64,000 bases of DNA from Chryseobacterium sp. FH2 (GTDB taxonomy: Bacteria > Bacteroidota > Bacteroidia > Flavobacteriales > Weeksellaceae), in contig NZ_LFNE01000002.1 in the NCBI RefSeq assembly GCF_001045455.1, positions 248,001-312,000 of the forward strand. Reading direction: 5' to 3'. Position numbers and translations under genes: made by a program. This document shows positions 35,785 through 44,828 of the stretch, piece after piece. The notes beneath the pieces were generated by a model that did no database searches, was not told the origin of the DNA, and saw only the letters and a list, made by a program, of their open reading frames with translations. How positions within the stretch are numbered: position 1 is the first letter of the stretch; every line of letters starts with the position of its first letter.

Positions 35785-37842
35785 ATGAAAAAATTAACGC
35801 TTTCCTTATTTTTATTAGCAGGAATGTGTTCCCAAAATATGGTGAACGCACAGGCTAATGCTGCTAAAACGGTTGTAGCCGGAACGGATAAAGGCCTTGA
35901 CCTTAGCTTGATGGACAAATCTGTACGTCCGCAAGATGATTTTTATAACTATGTGAGTGGAACTTGGATGAAGACTGCCAAAATCCCTTCTGACAAACCT
36001 ACTTGGGGAAGTTTCAATAAATTGGCTGATGATACAGACAATAATTCTATGACGATTCTGAACTCTCTTTTGAAAGACAAATTTGCTGATGGGACAGAGG
36101 GTAAAAAAATCCAGGACCTGTATGCTACCTATATGAATATGCAGAAAAGAAATGCAGATGGAATTAAGCCAATTCAGGAAAATATTAACAAAATTGATGC
36201 TATCAAAAACCTTGCAGATCTTCAGAATTATTTAACTTCTGTAACGAAAGAAGGAGAAAATAATTTTTACGGATGGGGTGTTGATGCAGATTTGAAAGAT
36301 TCTAAAATGAATGCTGTTTATTTAGGTGATGCATCTCTGGGTTTAGGAAGAGATTATTATCAAAAAGTAAACGAAAAAAATACGGAAGCTATTGCTGAGT
36401 ATACAAAATATGTAGCTTCAATGCTGAAAGAATTGGGGTACAAAAATGCTGATGCAGCTGCAAAAGGAATTGTAGACTACGAAAAAAGTATTGCTCAGAC
36501 CTATTTGACAAATGAGCAGAGCCGTGATAATACGCTTCAGTACAACCCAAAAACAATGGCTGAGCTTTCTGCCTTAGTGAAAAATGTAGATCTTCCTGCT
36601 TACCTTAAAAAAGCTGGAGTAAATACAGATAAGGTAATTATCGGGGAAATTGGATATTTTAAAAATTTAGATACATTTATTAATACTCAAAACCTTCCTG
36701 TAATCAAGGATTATTTGAAATTCCATATGATTCACGGAAGCGCTTCTTACCTAAGCGAAAAATTGGGTGATATGAAATTTGCTTTCTACGGTAAATATCT
36801 TAGAGGTCAACAAGAGCAAAGAGCACTTAACAAGAGAGGTTATGAGCTTATCAACGGAACGCTGGGGGAAGCTTTCGGAAAATTATATGTTGAAAAATAT
36901 TTCCCGGCAGAGGCTAAAGCCCAAATGGTTGAGTTAATTGATTATTTAAAGAAAAGTTTCGCAGTTCACATCAATGGTTTGTCTTGGATGTCTGCTACAA
37001 CAAAGGATAAAGCAATGCAGAAATTAAACAAATTTACTGTAAAAGTTGCTTATCCGGATAAATGGAAAGATTATTCTAAGCTGAATATTACTTCTGAAGC
37101 TAAAGGTGGAAATTTATATTCAAACCTTCAAAGCATTACAGAATGGCAATATAATAAAGATTTGGCTAAAATAGGAAAACCGGTTGATAAATCTGAATGG
37201 GGAATGACTCCGCAGACAGTAAATGCTTATTATAACCCGGTAAACAATGAAATCGTATTTCCTGCAGCAATTCTTCAGCCGCCTTTCTTTAATCCGCAAG
37301 CAGATGCTGCCGTGAATTTTGGTGGAATCGGTGCGGTTATCGGTCACGAAATGAGCCACGGATTTGATGATTCGGGAGCACAGTTTGATGCAGACGGAAA
37401 CTTAGTGGACTGGTGGACTCCGGAAGATAAAGCAAACTTTGAAAAAGCTACAAAAGCTCTTGCTGCTCAATACGATAAATATGAGCCTGTAAAAGGAACA
37501 TTTGTAAACGGAACTTTCACAAACGGTGAAAATATCGCTGACTTAGGTGGTGTAAATATTGCTTACGATGCACTTCAAATGTATTTAAAAGATAAAGGAA
37601 ATCCTGGTACAATCAGTGGATTTACACAAGACCAAAGATTCTTTTTAAGCTGGGCAACAGTTTGGAGAACATTATCAAGTGAAAAATACATGGTAAACCA
37701 AGTGAAAACAGACCCGCACTCTCCTGGATATTTCAGAAGTTTCGGTCCGATTATCAATGTTGATGCATTCTACAAAGCATTTGATGTAAAAGAAGGGGAT
37801 AAACTTTATAAAGCTCCTCAGGACAGGATCAAAATCTGGTAA
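35785..37842 (+). CDS. M13-family metallopeptidase (PepO/neprilysin-like), copy 1
   Basis: A 685-residue exported zinc peptidase with a type I signal (cleavage probably after V-N-A-Q near residue 22). The zinc site H-E-M-S-H, with flanking G and G-F-D-D, lies near residue 525, and the third ligand is in E-N-I-A-D-L-G-G near 585. The substrate-binding N-A-Y-Y-N near 478 is present. M13 enzymes cleave short peptides. It is about 350 bases upstream of a paralogue that is a lipoprotein, pointing to a tandem duplication with different localisation. Confidence 0.93.
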   Translation: MKKLTLSLFLLAGMCSQNMVNAQANAAKTVVAGTDKGLDLSLMDKSVRPQDDFYNYVSGTWMKTAKIPSDKPTWGSFNKLADDTDNNSMTILNSLLKDKFADGTEGKKIQDLYATYMNMQKRNADGIKPIQENINKIDAIKNLADLQNYLTSVTKEGENNFYGWGVDADLKDSKMNAVYLGDASLGLGRDYYQKVNEKNTEAIAEYTKYVASMLKELGYKNADAAAKGIVDYEKSIAQTYLTNEQSRDNTLQYNPKTMAELSALVKNVDLPAYLKKAGVNTDKVIIGEIGYFKNLDTFINTQNLPVIKDYLKFHMIHGSASYLSEKLGDMKFAFYGKYLRGQQEQRALNKRGYELINGTLGEAFGKLYVEKYFPAEAKAQMVELIDYLKKSFAVHINGLSWMSATTKDKAMQKLNKFTVKVAYPDKWKDYSKLNITSEAKGGNLYSNLQSITEWQYNKDLAKIGKPVDKSEWGMTPQTVNAYYNPVNNEIVFPAAILQPPFFNPQADAAVNFGGIGAVIGHEMSHGFDDSGAQFDADGNLVDWWTPEDKANFEKATKALAAQYDKYEPVKGTFVNGTFTNGENIADLGGVNIAYDALQMYLKDKGNPGTISGFTQDQRFFLSWATVWRTLSSEKYMVNQVKTDPHSPGYFRSFGPIINVDAFYKAFDVKEGDKLYKAPQDRIKIW

Positions 37843-37860
37843 TAACTACAAAAAATAGTA

Positions 37861-37888
37861 AAACCGTTCAGAAATGAGCGGTTTTTTT
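37861..37888 (+). terminator. Terminator after M13 copy 1
   Basis: The stem AAACCGTTC / GAGCGGTTT (one T-G pair) with a 6-base loop is followed by a T run. Confidence 0.8.
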
Positions 37889-38176
37889 ATAATATTTACG
37901 ATTACTTCAAATGTATTTATGAATGATTTGCTGTATGTCAAAAGTTTATTAATGTAAAAGCATATTTGTTATATGGCTAAAAAATAAGATCTTACAAGTT
38001 GTAATTTTTTATATAAGTGAATTTTTAAAATGTAAATAAATGAAAAAAGAGATTATTTTATACGAAAGATTAAATGAGTATGAATATAAGAATAATAACT
38101 TAGCCATACTGATGAGGAAATATTATTGTTCTCTTAAACTCTATTCAATTAACATAACTTATTTAACATAATTTTG
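37889..38176. other. AT-rich spacer between the two M13 genes
   Basis: This is most of the 374-base gap between the tandem peptidases. It has no repeat that would mark the duplication junction. A 43-codon open frame from 38040 is discussed among the rejected items. I see no RNA gene. Confidence 0.5.
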
Positions 38177-38184
38177 TATATTTG
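38177..38184 (+). promoter_or_regulatory. -7 box of M13 copy 2
   Basis: TATATTTG lies 32 bases before the ATG at 38217, so the second peptidase probably has its own promoter. Confidence 0.55.
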
Positions 38185-38216
38185 GTAAGTTTGTGTAAAA
38201 TCTAAAACAATCTTTA

Positions 38217-40316
38217 ATGAAAAAGCTAAATATTGGAATACTTGCCCTTTCCGGATTGGTATTTTTAAATTCGTGTGGAACAACAAAAACTGCGGATACT
38301 CAAAAGCCTGAGACAATGAAAGGAGTTGAAATTGTAGAACCGAAAAAAGAGGAAGTAAAAGAGGAGGGGATCAACTTATCTTATATGGATAAAAGTGTTC
38401 GTCCGCAAGATGATTTTTTTAGCTACGTAAACGGAAACTGGGTAAAAACCACTCAAATTCCTTCCGATAAAGCGAGCTGGGGATCTTTTAATGCATTAAG
38501 AGAAAATGTAGATGATGCTTCTTTGGATATTTTAAACAAAATTTTATCTGAAAGTTATTCTGAAGGTTCTGAAGGACAGAAAATTCAGAATCTGTATGCA
38601 TCTTTCATGGATATATCAAAAAGAAATGCAGAAGGCCTAACGCCAATCAAAGGAGATTTAGCAAAAATTGATGCTATCAAAAACCTTGCAGATCTTCAAA
38701 AGTATCTTTTAGAAGCCACAAAATTGGGCGACAACTCTTTCTACGGATGGAGAGTAGGCGCAGATATGAAAAATTCTACGATGAATGCCGTATATCTTGG
38801 TGGTCCTGATCTTGGTTTAGGAAGAGATTATTATCAAAAAGTAAATGAAGCAAATACCAAAACTTTAGCTGAATACCAATCTTATGTTGGGAAATTATTC
38901 GGAGTTTTGGGGTATAAAAATTCTGATGCAGCTGCAAAAAATGTTGTTGATTTTGAAAAGCAATTAGCGAATTATCTATTGACTCTTGAGCAAAACAGAG
39001 ATGCAAATTTGAGATACAATCCTAAAAATGTATCTGAATTATCTGGTTTGGTTAAAAATATCAACCTTGCAAAATATTTGAGTGATGCAGGGGTAAAAAC
39101 TGATAAAGTTATCGTAGGTGAATTAAAATATTACCAGAATATGGATCAGTTCCTGACTCAGAAAAACCTTCCATTGCTAAAAGATTATTTGAAATATCAT
39201 TTAATTAACAGTAATGCAAGCAATTTAGATGAAAATTTAGAGCAAATCAGGTTTGATTTTTATTCTAAATATCTTCAAGGACAAAAAGAACAGCGACCGA
39301 TGAACAAAAGAGGCCTTTCTCTTGTAAACAGTGTTCTTGGTGAAGCTTTTGGTAAATTATATGTTGAAAAATACTTCACTCCGGAAGCAAAAGCCCAGAT
39401 GGAGACTTATATTGATTATATTTTAAAATCATTCAAAACTCATATCAATGATATAGACTGGATGTCTCCTGAAACAAAAGTAAAAGCTCAGGAAAAATTA
39501 TCAAAATTCACAGTGAAAATCGCTTATCCGGACAAGTGGAAGGATTATACTCAGTTGAAAGTAGAATCTCCAAAAGCAGGAGCAACTTTATATTCAAATC
39601 TTCAGAATGTCTCAGCTTGGCAATATCAGAAAAATTTAGACAAAGTAGGAAAACCGGTGGACAAAACTGAATGGGGAATGACCCCGCAGACGGTAAATGC
39701 TTATTATAGCGGTTCAAACAACGAAATTGTTTTCCCTGCTGCCATTCTTCAGCCTCCTTTTTACAACCCAAAAGCTGATGCTGCAGTTAACTTTGGTGGG
39801 ATTGGAGCCGTTATTGGTCACGAAATTTCTCACGGATTCGATGATAGCGGTTCAAGATTTGATGGTGATGGTAACTTAAATAACTGGTGGACAGATGCTG
39901 ATCGTAAAAACTTCGATGCTAAAGTGGGGCAGCTGGCAGCCCAGTACAGCGCTTACGAACCTGTAAAAGGAAGCTTTGTAAACGGTAAATTTACAAGCGG
40001 TGAAAATATTGGTGATCTTGGCGGAGTAGCTGTTGCTTACGATGCGCTGCAAATGTATCTTAAAGATAAAGGAAATCCGGGATTAATCAGTGGGTTTACA
40101 CAAGATCAGAGATTCTTCATGAGTTGGGCAACAGTCTGGAGAACCAAATCTACGGAACAGTATATGACCAATCAGGTGAAAACAGACCCGCATTCTCCGG
40201 GAATTTTCAGAGCATTTGGTCCTTTAGTAAACCAGGACTCATTCATCAAAGCATTCGATATCAAGCCTGGAGACAAAATGTATAAAGCTCCTCAGGACAG
40301 GATAAAAATTTGGTAA
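38217..40316 (+). CDS. M13-family metallopeptidase lipoprotein, copy 2
   Basis: A 699-residue zinc peptidase closely related to copy 1, but with a lipoprotein signal (L-N-S-C, Cys about residue 20) and an extra Lys/Glu-rich linker. The zinc site is H-E-I-S-H, the third ligand lies in E-N-I-G-D-L-G-G, and N-A-Y-Y-S binds substrate. Both proteins end in K-A-P-Q-D-R-I-K-I-W. The anchoring suggests a fixed position at the cell envelope while copy 1 is free in the periplasm or secreted. It has its own promoter box and terminator. Confidence 0.93.
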   Translation: MKKLNIGILALSGLVFLNSCGTTKTADTQKPETMKGVEIVEPKKEEVKEEGINLSYMDKSVRPQDDFFSYVNGNWVKTTQIPSDKASWGSFNALRENVDDASLDILNKILSESYSEGSEGQKIQNLYASFMDISKRNAEGLTPIKGDLAKIDAIKNLADLQKYLLEATKLGDNSFYGWRVGADMKNSTMNAVYLGGPDLGLGRDYYQKVNEANTKTLAEYQSYVGKLFGVLGYKNSDAAAKNVVDFEKQLANYLLTLEQNRDANLRYNPKNVSELSGLVKNINLAKYLSDAGVKTDKVIVGELKYYQNMDQFLTQKNLPLLKDYLKYHLINSNASNLDENLEQIRFDFYSKYLQGQKEQRPMNKRGLSLVNSVLGEAFGKLYVEKYFTPEAKAQMETYIDYILKSFKTHINDIDWMSPETKVKAQEKLSKFTVKIAYPDKWKDYTQLKVESPKAGATLYSNLQNVSAWQYQKNLDKVGKPVDKTEWGMTPQTVNAYYSGSNNEIVFPAAILQPPFYNPKADAAVNFGGIGAVIGHEISHGFDDSGSRFDGDGNLNNWWTDADRKNFDAKVGQLAAQYSAYEPVKGSFVNGKFTSGENIGDLGGVAVAYDALQMYLKDKGNPGLISGFTQDQRFFMSWATVWRTKSTEQYMTNQVKTDPHSPGIFRAFGPLVNQDSFIKAFDIKPGDKMYKAPQDRIKIW

Positions 40317-40341
40317 TAACAGCCAAAAATTGTTAGAAAAG

Positions 40342-40372
40342 AAAAACGCATCAGAAATGATGCGTTTTTTTA
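40342..40372 (+). terminator. Terminator after M13 copy 2
   Basis: The stem AAAACGCATCA / TGATGCGTTTT with the loop GAAA is followed by T residues. Confidence 0.88.
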
Positions 40373-40575
40373 TTTATTTTTCCTAGTTTAGTGACATCAT
40401 TAAATGTTGATTTTTGGTTGATATTTTAGTGAACAAATTAAATATTTCAAGAAAAATCTTAACAAAATTTTGTATGTTACAGTTTTTTTTTAAATTTAAA
40501 CATTGGATTGGTCAGTTATTTGATTCAGACAAAACCAATTCACACCAAAACAGCAAATTTCAAAATAATAATAAT

Positions 40576-41022
40576 ATGGCAATGTTTAATTATGGCGTTG
40601 GCGGTAACGAGGTAAAAGTAGACGCTAATGAAGCTATTCAGGACATACAGGAAAATAAGTCACTGATTGTAAGCCAGCTTACAACAGACGAATCTTATGT
40701 ACCTGAAATTGTAACAGGATTAAAGAATGTGGACGACGTCTTCAGACATTTCCAACCTTCTGTGGCTGTACAGCACGAGACAGAAGACGGTAGTGTGGTA
40801 GAAGAGGAATTCCGTTTTCAAAATCTTGCGGACTTCACTCCTAAAAATCTTACTCAGAATTCAAATTATTTACAAAAACTTAGCATGGAACAAGATCAAT
40901 ACAATAAGATTGTCCGCCAGCTAAAAACAAATAAAATTCTGCGTAATATGCTGGAAAACGAGCAGACAAGAGCTGCTTTCGTTGAAGTATTGAAAGAAGT
41001 GGCACAAGAACTTGAAAAATAA
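40576..41022 (+). CDS. tssB: Type VI secretion sheath small subunit (T6SSiii type)
   Basis: A 148-residue protein matching the Bacteroidetes T6SS(iii) sheath small subunit: N-terminal beta region with N-Y-G-V-G-G-N-E-V-K-V, middle R-H-F-Q-P-S-V-A-V, and a C-terminal helical R-Q-L-K-T-N-K-I-L. TssB and TssC together form the contractile sheath. I chose ATG 40576; the frame is open further upstream to about 40414, but that stretch has no sheath-like sequence. The gap to tssC is 23 bases. The other T6SS structural genes are not in this window, so the pair is separated from the rest. Confidence 0.88.
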   Translation: MAMFNYGVGGNEVKVDANEAIQDIQENKSLIVSQLTTDESYVPEIVTGLKNVDDVFRHFQPSVAVQHETEDGSVVEEEFRFQNLADFTPKNLTQNSNYLQKLSMEQDQYNKIVRQLKTNKILRNMLENEQTRAAFVEVLKEVAQELEK

Positions 41023-41045
41023 TCTAAAAGACTTTACATTAAATC

Positions 41046-42407
41046 ATGGATAGCAAATTACAGGCAGCTGAAAGCCAACAACAAGGGCAGCAGCAACATG
41101 CAGGACAGCCGAAGGGTAATCCGCTTGCCGAACTTAATAAAATAGGAGGTTTTGGTTTTGTAGAATCCGTAGTGGATGGCATTGCCAATATGAACCCGAC
41201 AAGAAAAGCAAGGAAAGAAATTTTCCTTAATGATGCAAATAAAGCAGATGAAAGAAAAGAGCTGCTTCAAAAGATTAATCTTTGGGTGGATCTTTTAGGG
41301 CAGAATGATACTGCTGATAAAATGGCAGAAACCTGCAAAACGAAAGCACAGCAGGCAGATCAAAGCTTAAAAACAAATTTAAAAAATACGCTGGATGCAG
41401 TTCGTCAATTAGAGACCAACTACAGAACGGTAGCTCAGTTCTATAAAAACACCGAGCTTGACAAAGTTGACAATGTAAGTATTGTGAATGCAAGTCTTGA
41501 TCAGGTCTCGGACCTAGATAACCCAATTTTTATTGATGCAATTGCAGAAGAATTCAAAAATTATTATGACAGATTAGATCTTAGGGATAATTATTCGATT
41601 CTTGCCATTCCGGGATATTTAGGCTCTAATAAAGTGATTGAAAAATGGGCTAAAATCTGTAACGAAAATAAAGTAATGATGGTTACGGATTTTGCCAATC
41701 TTGATAAGCCGGATGATGTTGTAGATTTATTCCATTCAGCAAACCTTACAGGTGGCGAGCTTCACAGAAGTAACGTGATTATGACGTGTAACTGGCTTGT
41801 GGGGCGTGGAAAAGCTGAAGAAGTAGGTGAAGAAGAAAACGTAGAACTTCCGCCCTCTACTTCATTAGCCGGGAAAATTCATAAAACGTTGATGTCCCAG
41901 GTTGCCGCAGGTAAAAAACATGGGAATATTAATGAAGTAGATGCCGTAAAATTCGAATTGAAGAAGAGCGAAATTTCTCAGTTGGAAAAAATGGGGTTGG
42001 TTCCTATGGTAAATGAGTACGGAAAAATCATGGCTTTCTCCGCAAAAACACTGTTTACGGGAGACAATATAGGACTTCAGACGTATTCGGTTGTCCGTGT
42101 ATTTGACTACGTGACTAAAGTTTTACTTGATTTCCTAAACAGAAGAGCTTTCGAAAACTGGAATGCAAGAAATGAAGATGATTTGAGAAGACAAATCGTC
42201 ACTTTTCTGGATGATATCAAAGGTCCTGATAAATTGATTGAAAAATTCAAAATTGTTCGTTTCGAACAGGATAAAGTAAATAAGGACAGAGTATGGCTTG
42301 ATATTCGTTTGACGCCTTATTTCCCTACAAAAAGTTTTGTTATCAAACTGGACGGGCATAAAGGAGATGATGGTAATGAATGGGATGCTCAATATACTCA
42401 GGAATAA
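41046..42407 (+). CDS. tssC: Type VI secretion sheath large subunit (DUF5458/TssC)
   Basis: A 453-residue protein of the DUF5458 group, the large sheath subunit of Bacteroidetes T6SS. The sequence has a Gln-rich N-terminus, then a helical part, the L-A-I-P-G-Y-L-G-S segment near residue 194, and the C-terminal Q-T-Y-S-V-V-R-V-F-D-Y-V near 345 typical of TssC sheath strands. The Gln-rich first 20 residues are unusual. It forms an operon with tssB; a terminator follows at 42429. Confidence 0.9.
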   Translation: MDSKLQAAESQQQGQQQHAGQPKGNPLAELNKIGGFGFVESVVDGIANMNPTRKARKEIFLNDANKADERKELLQKINLWVDLLGQNDTADKMAETCKTKAQQADQSLKTNLKNTLDAVRQLETNYRTVAQFYKNTELDKVDNVSIVNASLDQVSDLDNPIFIDAIAEEFKNYYDRLDLRDNYSILAIPGYLGSNKVIEKWAKICNENKVMMVTDFANLDKPDDVVDLFHSANLTGGELHRSNVIMTCNWLVGRGKAEEVGEEENVELPPSTSLAGKIHKTLMSQVAAGKKHGNINEVDAVKFELKKSEISQLEKMGLVPMVNEYGKIMAFSAKTLFTGDNIGLQTYSVVRVFDYVTKVLLDFLNRRAFENWNARNEDDLRRQIVTFLDDIKGPDKLIEKFKIVRFEQDKVNKDRVWLDIRLTPYFPTKSFVIKLDGHKGDDGNEWDAQYTQE

Positions 42408-42428
42408 TAAACCAGTAATTTTAACTAT

Positions 42429-42459
42429 AAAACCGATGCATTTTTACATCGGTTTTTTT
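42429..42459 (+). terminator. Terminator after tssC
   Basis: The stem AAACCGATG / CATCGGTTT with an 8-base loop and a T run lies 22 bases after the tssC stop. Confidence 0.85.
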
Positions 42460-42471
42460 CTACCAAATCTT

Positions 42472-42945
42472 ATGAAAATGAATGTGAAAATTAGGCTTAA
42501 ATATTTTCTGACTGTATTTTTTGTTGCTTTTTTATGCAGTTGTGAAAAAAAATACCAACGGCCTGATGAATACAATGTCGATCTTTTCAAAGACGAAAGA
42601 CAGGAAAATACAGCTTATGTGATGAGTGAAGCTGAAGCTTATGATAAGAGTGATATGGTGCTTTCAAGCTCAGATATAAAGCTGATTGACAGCTCTTCAG
42701 GTCGGGGAAAATCATTTTTTATATATAAAATTACTTCAGGAAGCGTCAGAAAAACAACTCGTGATTCGGTTGTTGCCTTTCCGATTGAGATACTTTCAAC
42801 TCAGAAATTAAAATTAAAACAAGATTCATCCTATATTTTCCTTGAAAAGCTAAAAGGTTTCCGTTTTATTGCAGAAGAGAAGAAAATAAAATATCAATGG
42901 GTAAGTGCAGCGCCTGTTTATCCTGTAAAAAAAGAAAGTAAATAG
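42472..42945 (+). CDS. Small lipoprotein, unknown function
   Basis: A 157-residue protein with lipobox L-C-S-C (Cys about residue 24), then charged and beta-rich sequence without recognised domain. It starts 13 bases after the tssC terminator. I chose ATG 42472 because it starts the signal peptide; a longer in-frame start at 42337 lies inside tssC and gives no signal. It could be a T6SS accessory lipoprotein, but the terminator makes that uncertain. Confidence 0.65.
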   Translation: MKMNVKIRLKYFLTVFFVAFLCSCEKKYQRPDEYNVDLFKDERQENTAYVMSEAEAYDKSDMVLSSSDIKLIDSSSGRGKSFFIYKITSGSVRKTTRDSVVAFPIEILSTQKLKLKQDSSYIFLEKLKGFRFIAEEKKIKYQWVSAAPVYPVKKESK

Positions 42946-42947
42946 TT

Positions 42948-42955
42948 TATCTTTG
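42948..42955 (+). promoter_or_regulatory. -7 box of mutY
   Basis: TATCTTTG matches TAnnTTTG and overlaps the end of the lipoprotein gene; it lies 33 bases before the mutY start. Confidence 0.55.
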
Positions 42956-42988
42956 CAATTACTAAATAAATGAAGAAGATATAAACTT

Positions 42989-44035
42989 TTGGAAAAGATT
43001 AAAATAGATTCAAGTTTTCAACATGTAGGAAATAAACTCCTGCTTTGGTACAACAAAAACGCACGTGATTTACCTTTCAGACAAACAAAAGATCCTTATA
43101 AAATATGGATTTGTGAAATTGTTTTTCAGCAGACTAGAATCAATCAGGGACTGAATCATTATAATAATTTCATTAGAAGATTTCCGGATGTAAAAACGTT
43201 GGCCGAAGCTGAGGAAAACGAAGTTTTGCTGTATTGGAAAGGGTTGGGGTATTATTCAAGGGCAATAAATATTCATAAAGCTGCTCAGCAAATCATGAAT
43301 GATTATCGAGGAACTTTTCCGCATGAATATGATGAAATTTTAAAATTAAAAGGAGTCGGAAAATATACGGCAGCTGCAGTTTCCAGTATTTGTTTTAACG
43401 GAAAAATCCCGGCTGTTGACGGTAATTTTTATCGTGTTTTGAGCCGGCTTTTCGCCGATGATTTTGATATCTCACATTCAAAAGCTTTCAATTATTTCTC
43501 AGAATTGGCACATTTGATTTTACCTGAAAATGTGGGCGATTTTAATCAGGCGATGATGGATTTGGGCTCCGAAATCTGCAGGCCGAAGAATCCTCTTTGT
43601 GAAAAATGTCCTGTCAATGATGATTGTTTAGCTTTTTCATTAGGAAAAGTATCTGAATTTCCTGTTAAGACTAAAAAAGTAAAGTCAGAGGATTTGCATT
43701 TAAAATATTACTTTGTTCACAGAAACGGGCGTTTTTTAATTCAGCAAAGAAAAGATGATTTTATCTGGAAAAAATTATTTGAATTCCCGCCTGAGATTTC
43801 GGATGAATTAATTCCTTTTATTAAAAGTGTAAAAACAATGAATCATAAACTGACGCATAAAAATTTAAGCATAGAAGTTTTTAATGTTGAGGTAGATTCG
43901 GAAGAGGTTTGGACTGGATTTGTTGCTGATAATCATTTTATTATTACTGATTTTGAAGATTCTCATGGAAGATCTTTCCCAAAACCTTTGGAGAATTATA
44001 TCCAAAATTATAATACGGCTTACAGGATGCTGTGA
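42989..44035 (+). CDS. mutY: A/G-specific adenine DNA glycosylase
   Basis: A 348-residue base-excision enzyme that removes adenine paired with 8-oxoguanine. The catalytic Glu lies in C-E-I-V-F-Q-Q-T-R-I near residue 47. The helix-hairpin-helix L-K-G-V-G-K-Y-T-A-A-A-V is followed by the catalytic Asp in P-A-V-D-G-N near 140, and the iron-sulfur ligands C-x6-C-x2-C-x5-C near 193-209. A Nudix-like C-terminal domain follows, which recognises 8-oxoG. No in-frame ATG exists near the start; the most likely start is TTG at 42989. Confidence 0.95.
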   Translation: MEKIKIDSSFQHVGNKLLLWYNKNARDLPFRQTKDPYKIWICEIVFQQTRINQGLNHYNNFIRRFPDVKTLAEAEENEVLLYWKGLGYYSRAINIHKAAQQIMNDYRGTFPHEYDEILKLKGVGKYTAAAVSSICFNGKIPAVDGNFYRVLSRLFADDFDISHSKAFNYFSELAHLILPENVGDFNQAMMDLGSEICRPKNPLCEKCPVNDDCLAFSLGKVSEFPVKTKKVKSEDLHLKYYFVHRNGRFLIQQRKDDFIWKKLFEFPPEISDELIPFIKSVKTMNHKLTHKNLSIEVFNVEVDSEEVWTGFVADNHFIITDFEDSHGRSFPKPLENYIQNYNTAYRML

Positions 44036-44036
44036 T

Positions 44037-44070
44037 GTCATTGCGGGAAACAGAGCTACGAAGCAATCTC
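44037..44070. repeat. Dispersed REP-like repeat, copy 2
   Basis: GTCATTGCGGGAA at the left and CGAAGCAATCTC at the right match copy 1 (24178-24211) with an internal difference. It starts 2 bases after the mutY stop. Confidence 0.65.
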
Positions 44071-44230
44071 TAAAAATTAAGTTGAGGTTCTGTCATCACA
44101 GCTTGTTCCGTTCAAACGACAGCTATATGTGAAAATAAAACTTCAAGGGCTAAATTTTTTTAAATAAGATTCGAGTTCAAAACTCATTGAATTGCTGAAA
44201 TTTGTCTTCTGAAATCTGAAATCTAATTTG

Positions 44231-44238
44231 TACTTTTG
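44231..44238 (+). promoter_or_regulatory. -7 box of gldD, leaderless
   Basis: TACTTTTG (TAnnTTTG) ends 4 bases before the gldD ATG, so the mRNA is expected to be leaderless. Confidence 0.6.
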
Positions 44239-44242
44239 CAAA

Positions 44243-44800
44243 ATGATTAAAAAAGTCATTTTTATTTTCGTGTCGTTACTTTTGTTGTCTTGTGGAAAAG
44301 ATCCTGTTCCCAAGCCTTACGGAGAACTTCGTCTGGAATATCCGGCTCCTAAATATCAGAAGTTTGAGAACAATTGTGCTTATACTTTTGAATTTTCTGA
44401 TATGGCTAAAATCACAGATGCTAAAAAGCCTTGCTGGTATTATCTGAACTATCCTAAAATGAAAGCGAAGATCTTCGTGACCTATTATCCGATACAGAAT
44501 GACTTTGCGGATCATATCAAAGAAGCCGAAAAAATGGTTTATGAGCACACTATTAAAGCAAGCTCAATTGATACAAAATCTTTCGAATATCCTGAAAAGA
44601 AGGTTTACGGAAACTTTTATGAATTAAAAGGGCAGAGCGCTTCAAACCTTCAATTTTACATTACAGACAGTACAAAACATTTTGTGACTGCATATTTATA
44701 CTTTAATTCAAGACCAAAGCCTGATTCTTTGGCACCGGCAGTGGATTATATCAAAAAAGATATGAAGCATCTGCTAGACACTTTTGAATGGAAAAATTAA
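44243..44800 (+). CDS. gldD: Gliding motility lipoprotein GldD
   Basis: A 185-residue lipoprotein (L-L-S-C, Cys about residue 17). The mature part has the GldD pattern with K-P-Y-G-E-L-R-L-E-Y-P near residue 25, C-W-Y-Y-L-N-Y-P-K-M-K-A near 64, and the F-Y-E-L-K-G-Q-S-A-S strand. GldD is needed for gliding and type IX secretion in Flavobacterium. The ATG at 44243 is chosen; an earlier in-frame start at 44228 would lie in the promoter box. Its end overlaps the upstream extension of the kinase frame, but not the chosen kinase start. Confidence 0.9.
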   Translation: MIKKVIFIFVSLLLLSCGKDPVPKPYGELRLEYPAPKYQKFENNCAYTFEFSDMAKITDAKKPCWYYLNYPKMKAKIFVTYYPIQNDFADHIKEAEKMVYEHTIKASSIDTKSFEYPEKKVYGNFYELKGQSASNLQFYITDSTKHFVTAYLYFNSRPKPDSLAPAVDYIKKDMKHLLDTFEWKN

Positions 44801-44828
44801 TTTACTTTTAATATACTTTGAAAAAAAT

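Noticed and set aside
38040..38171. A 43-codon open frame between the two M13 peptidase genes
   Set aside because: AT-rich, no promoter close to it, no recognisable composition or motif; it looks like a chance frame.
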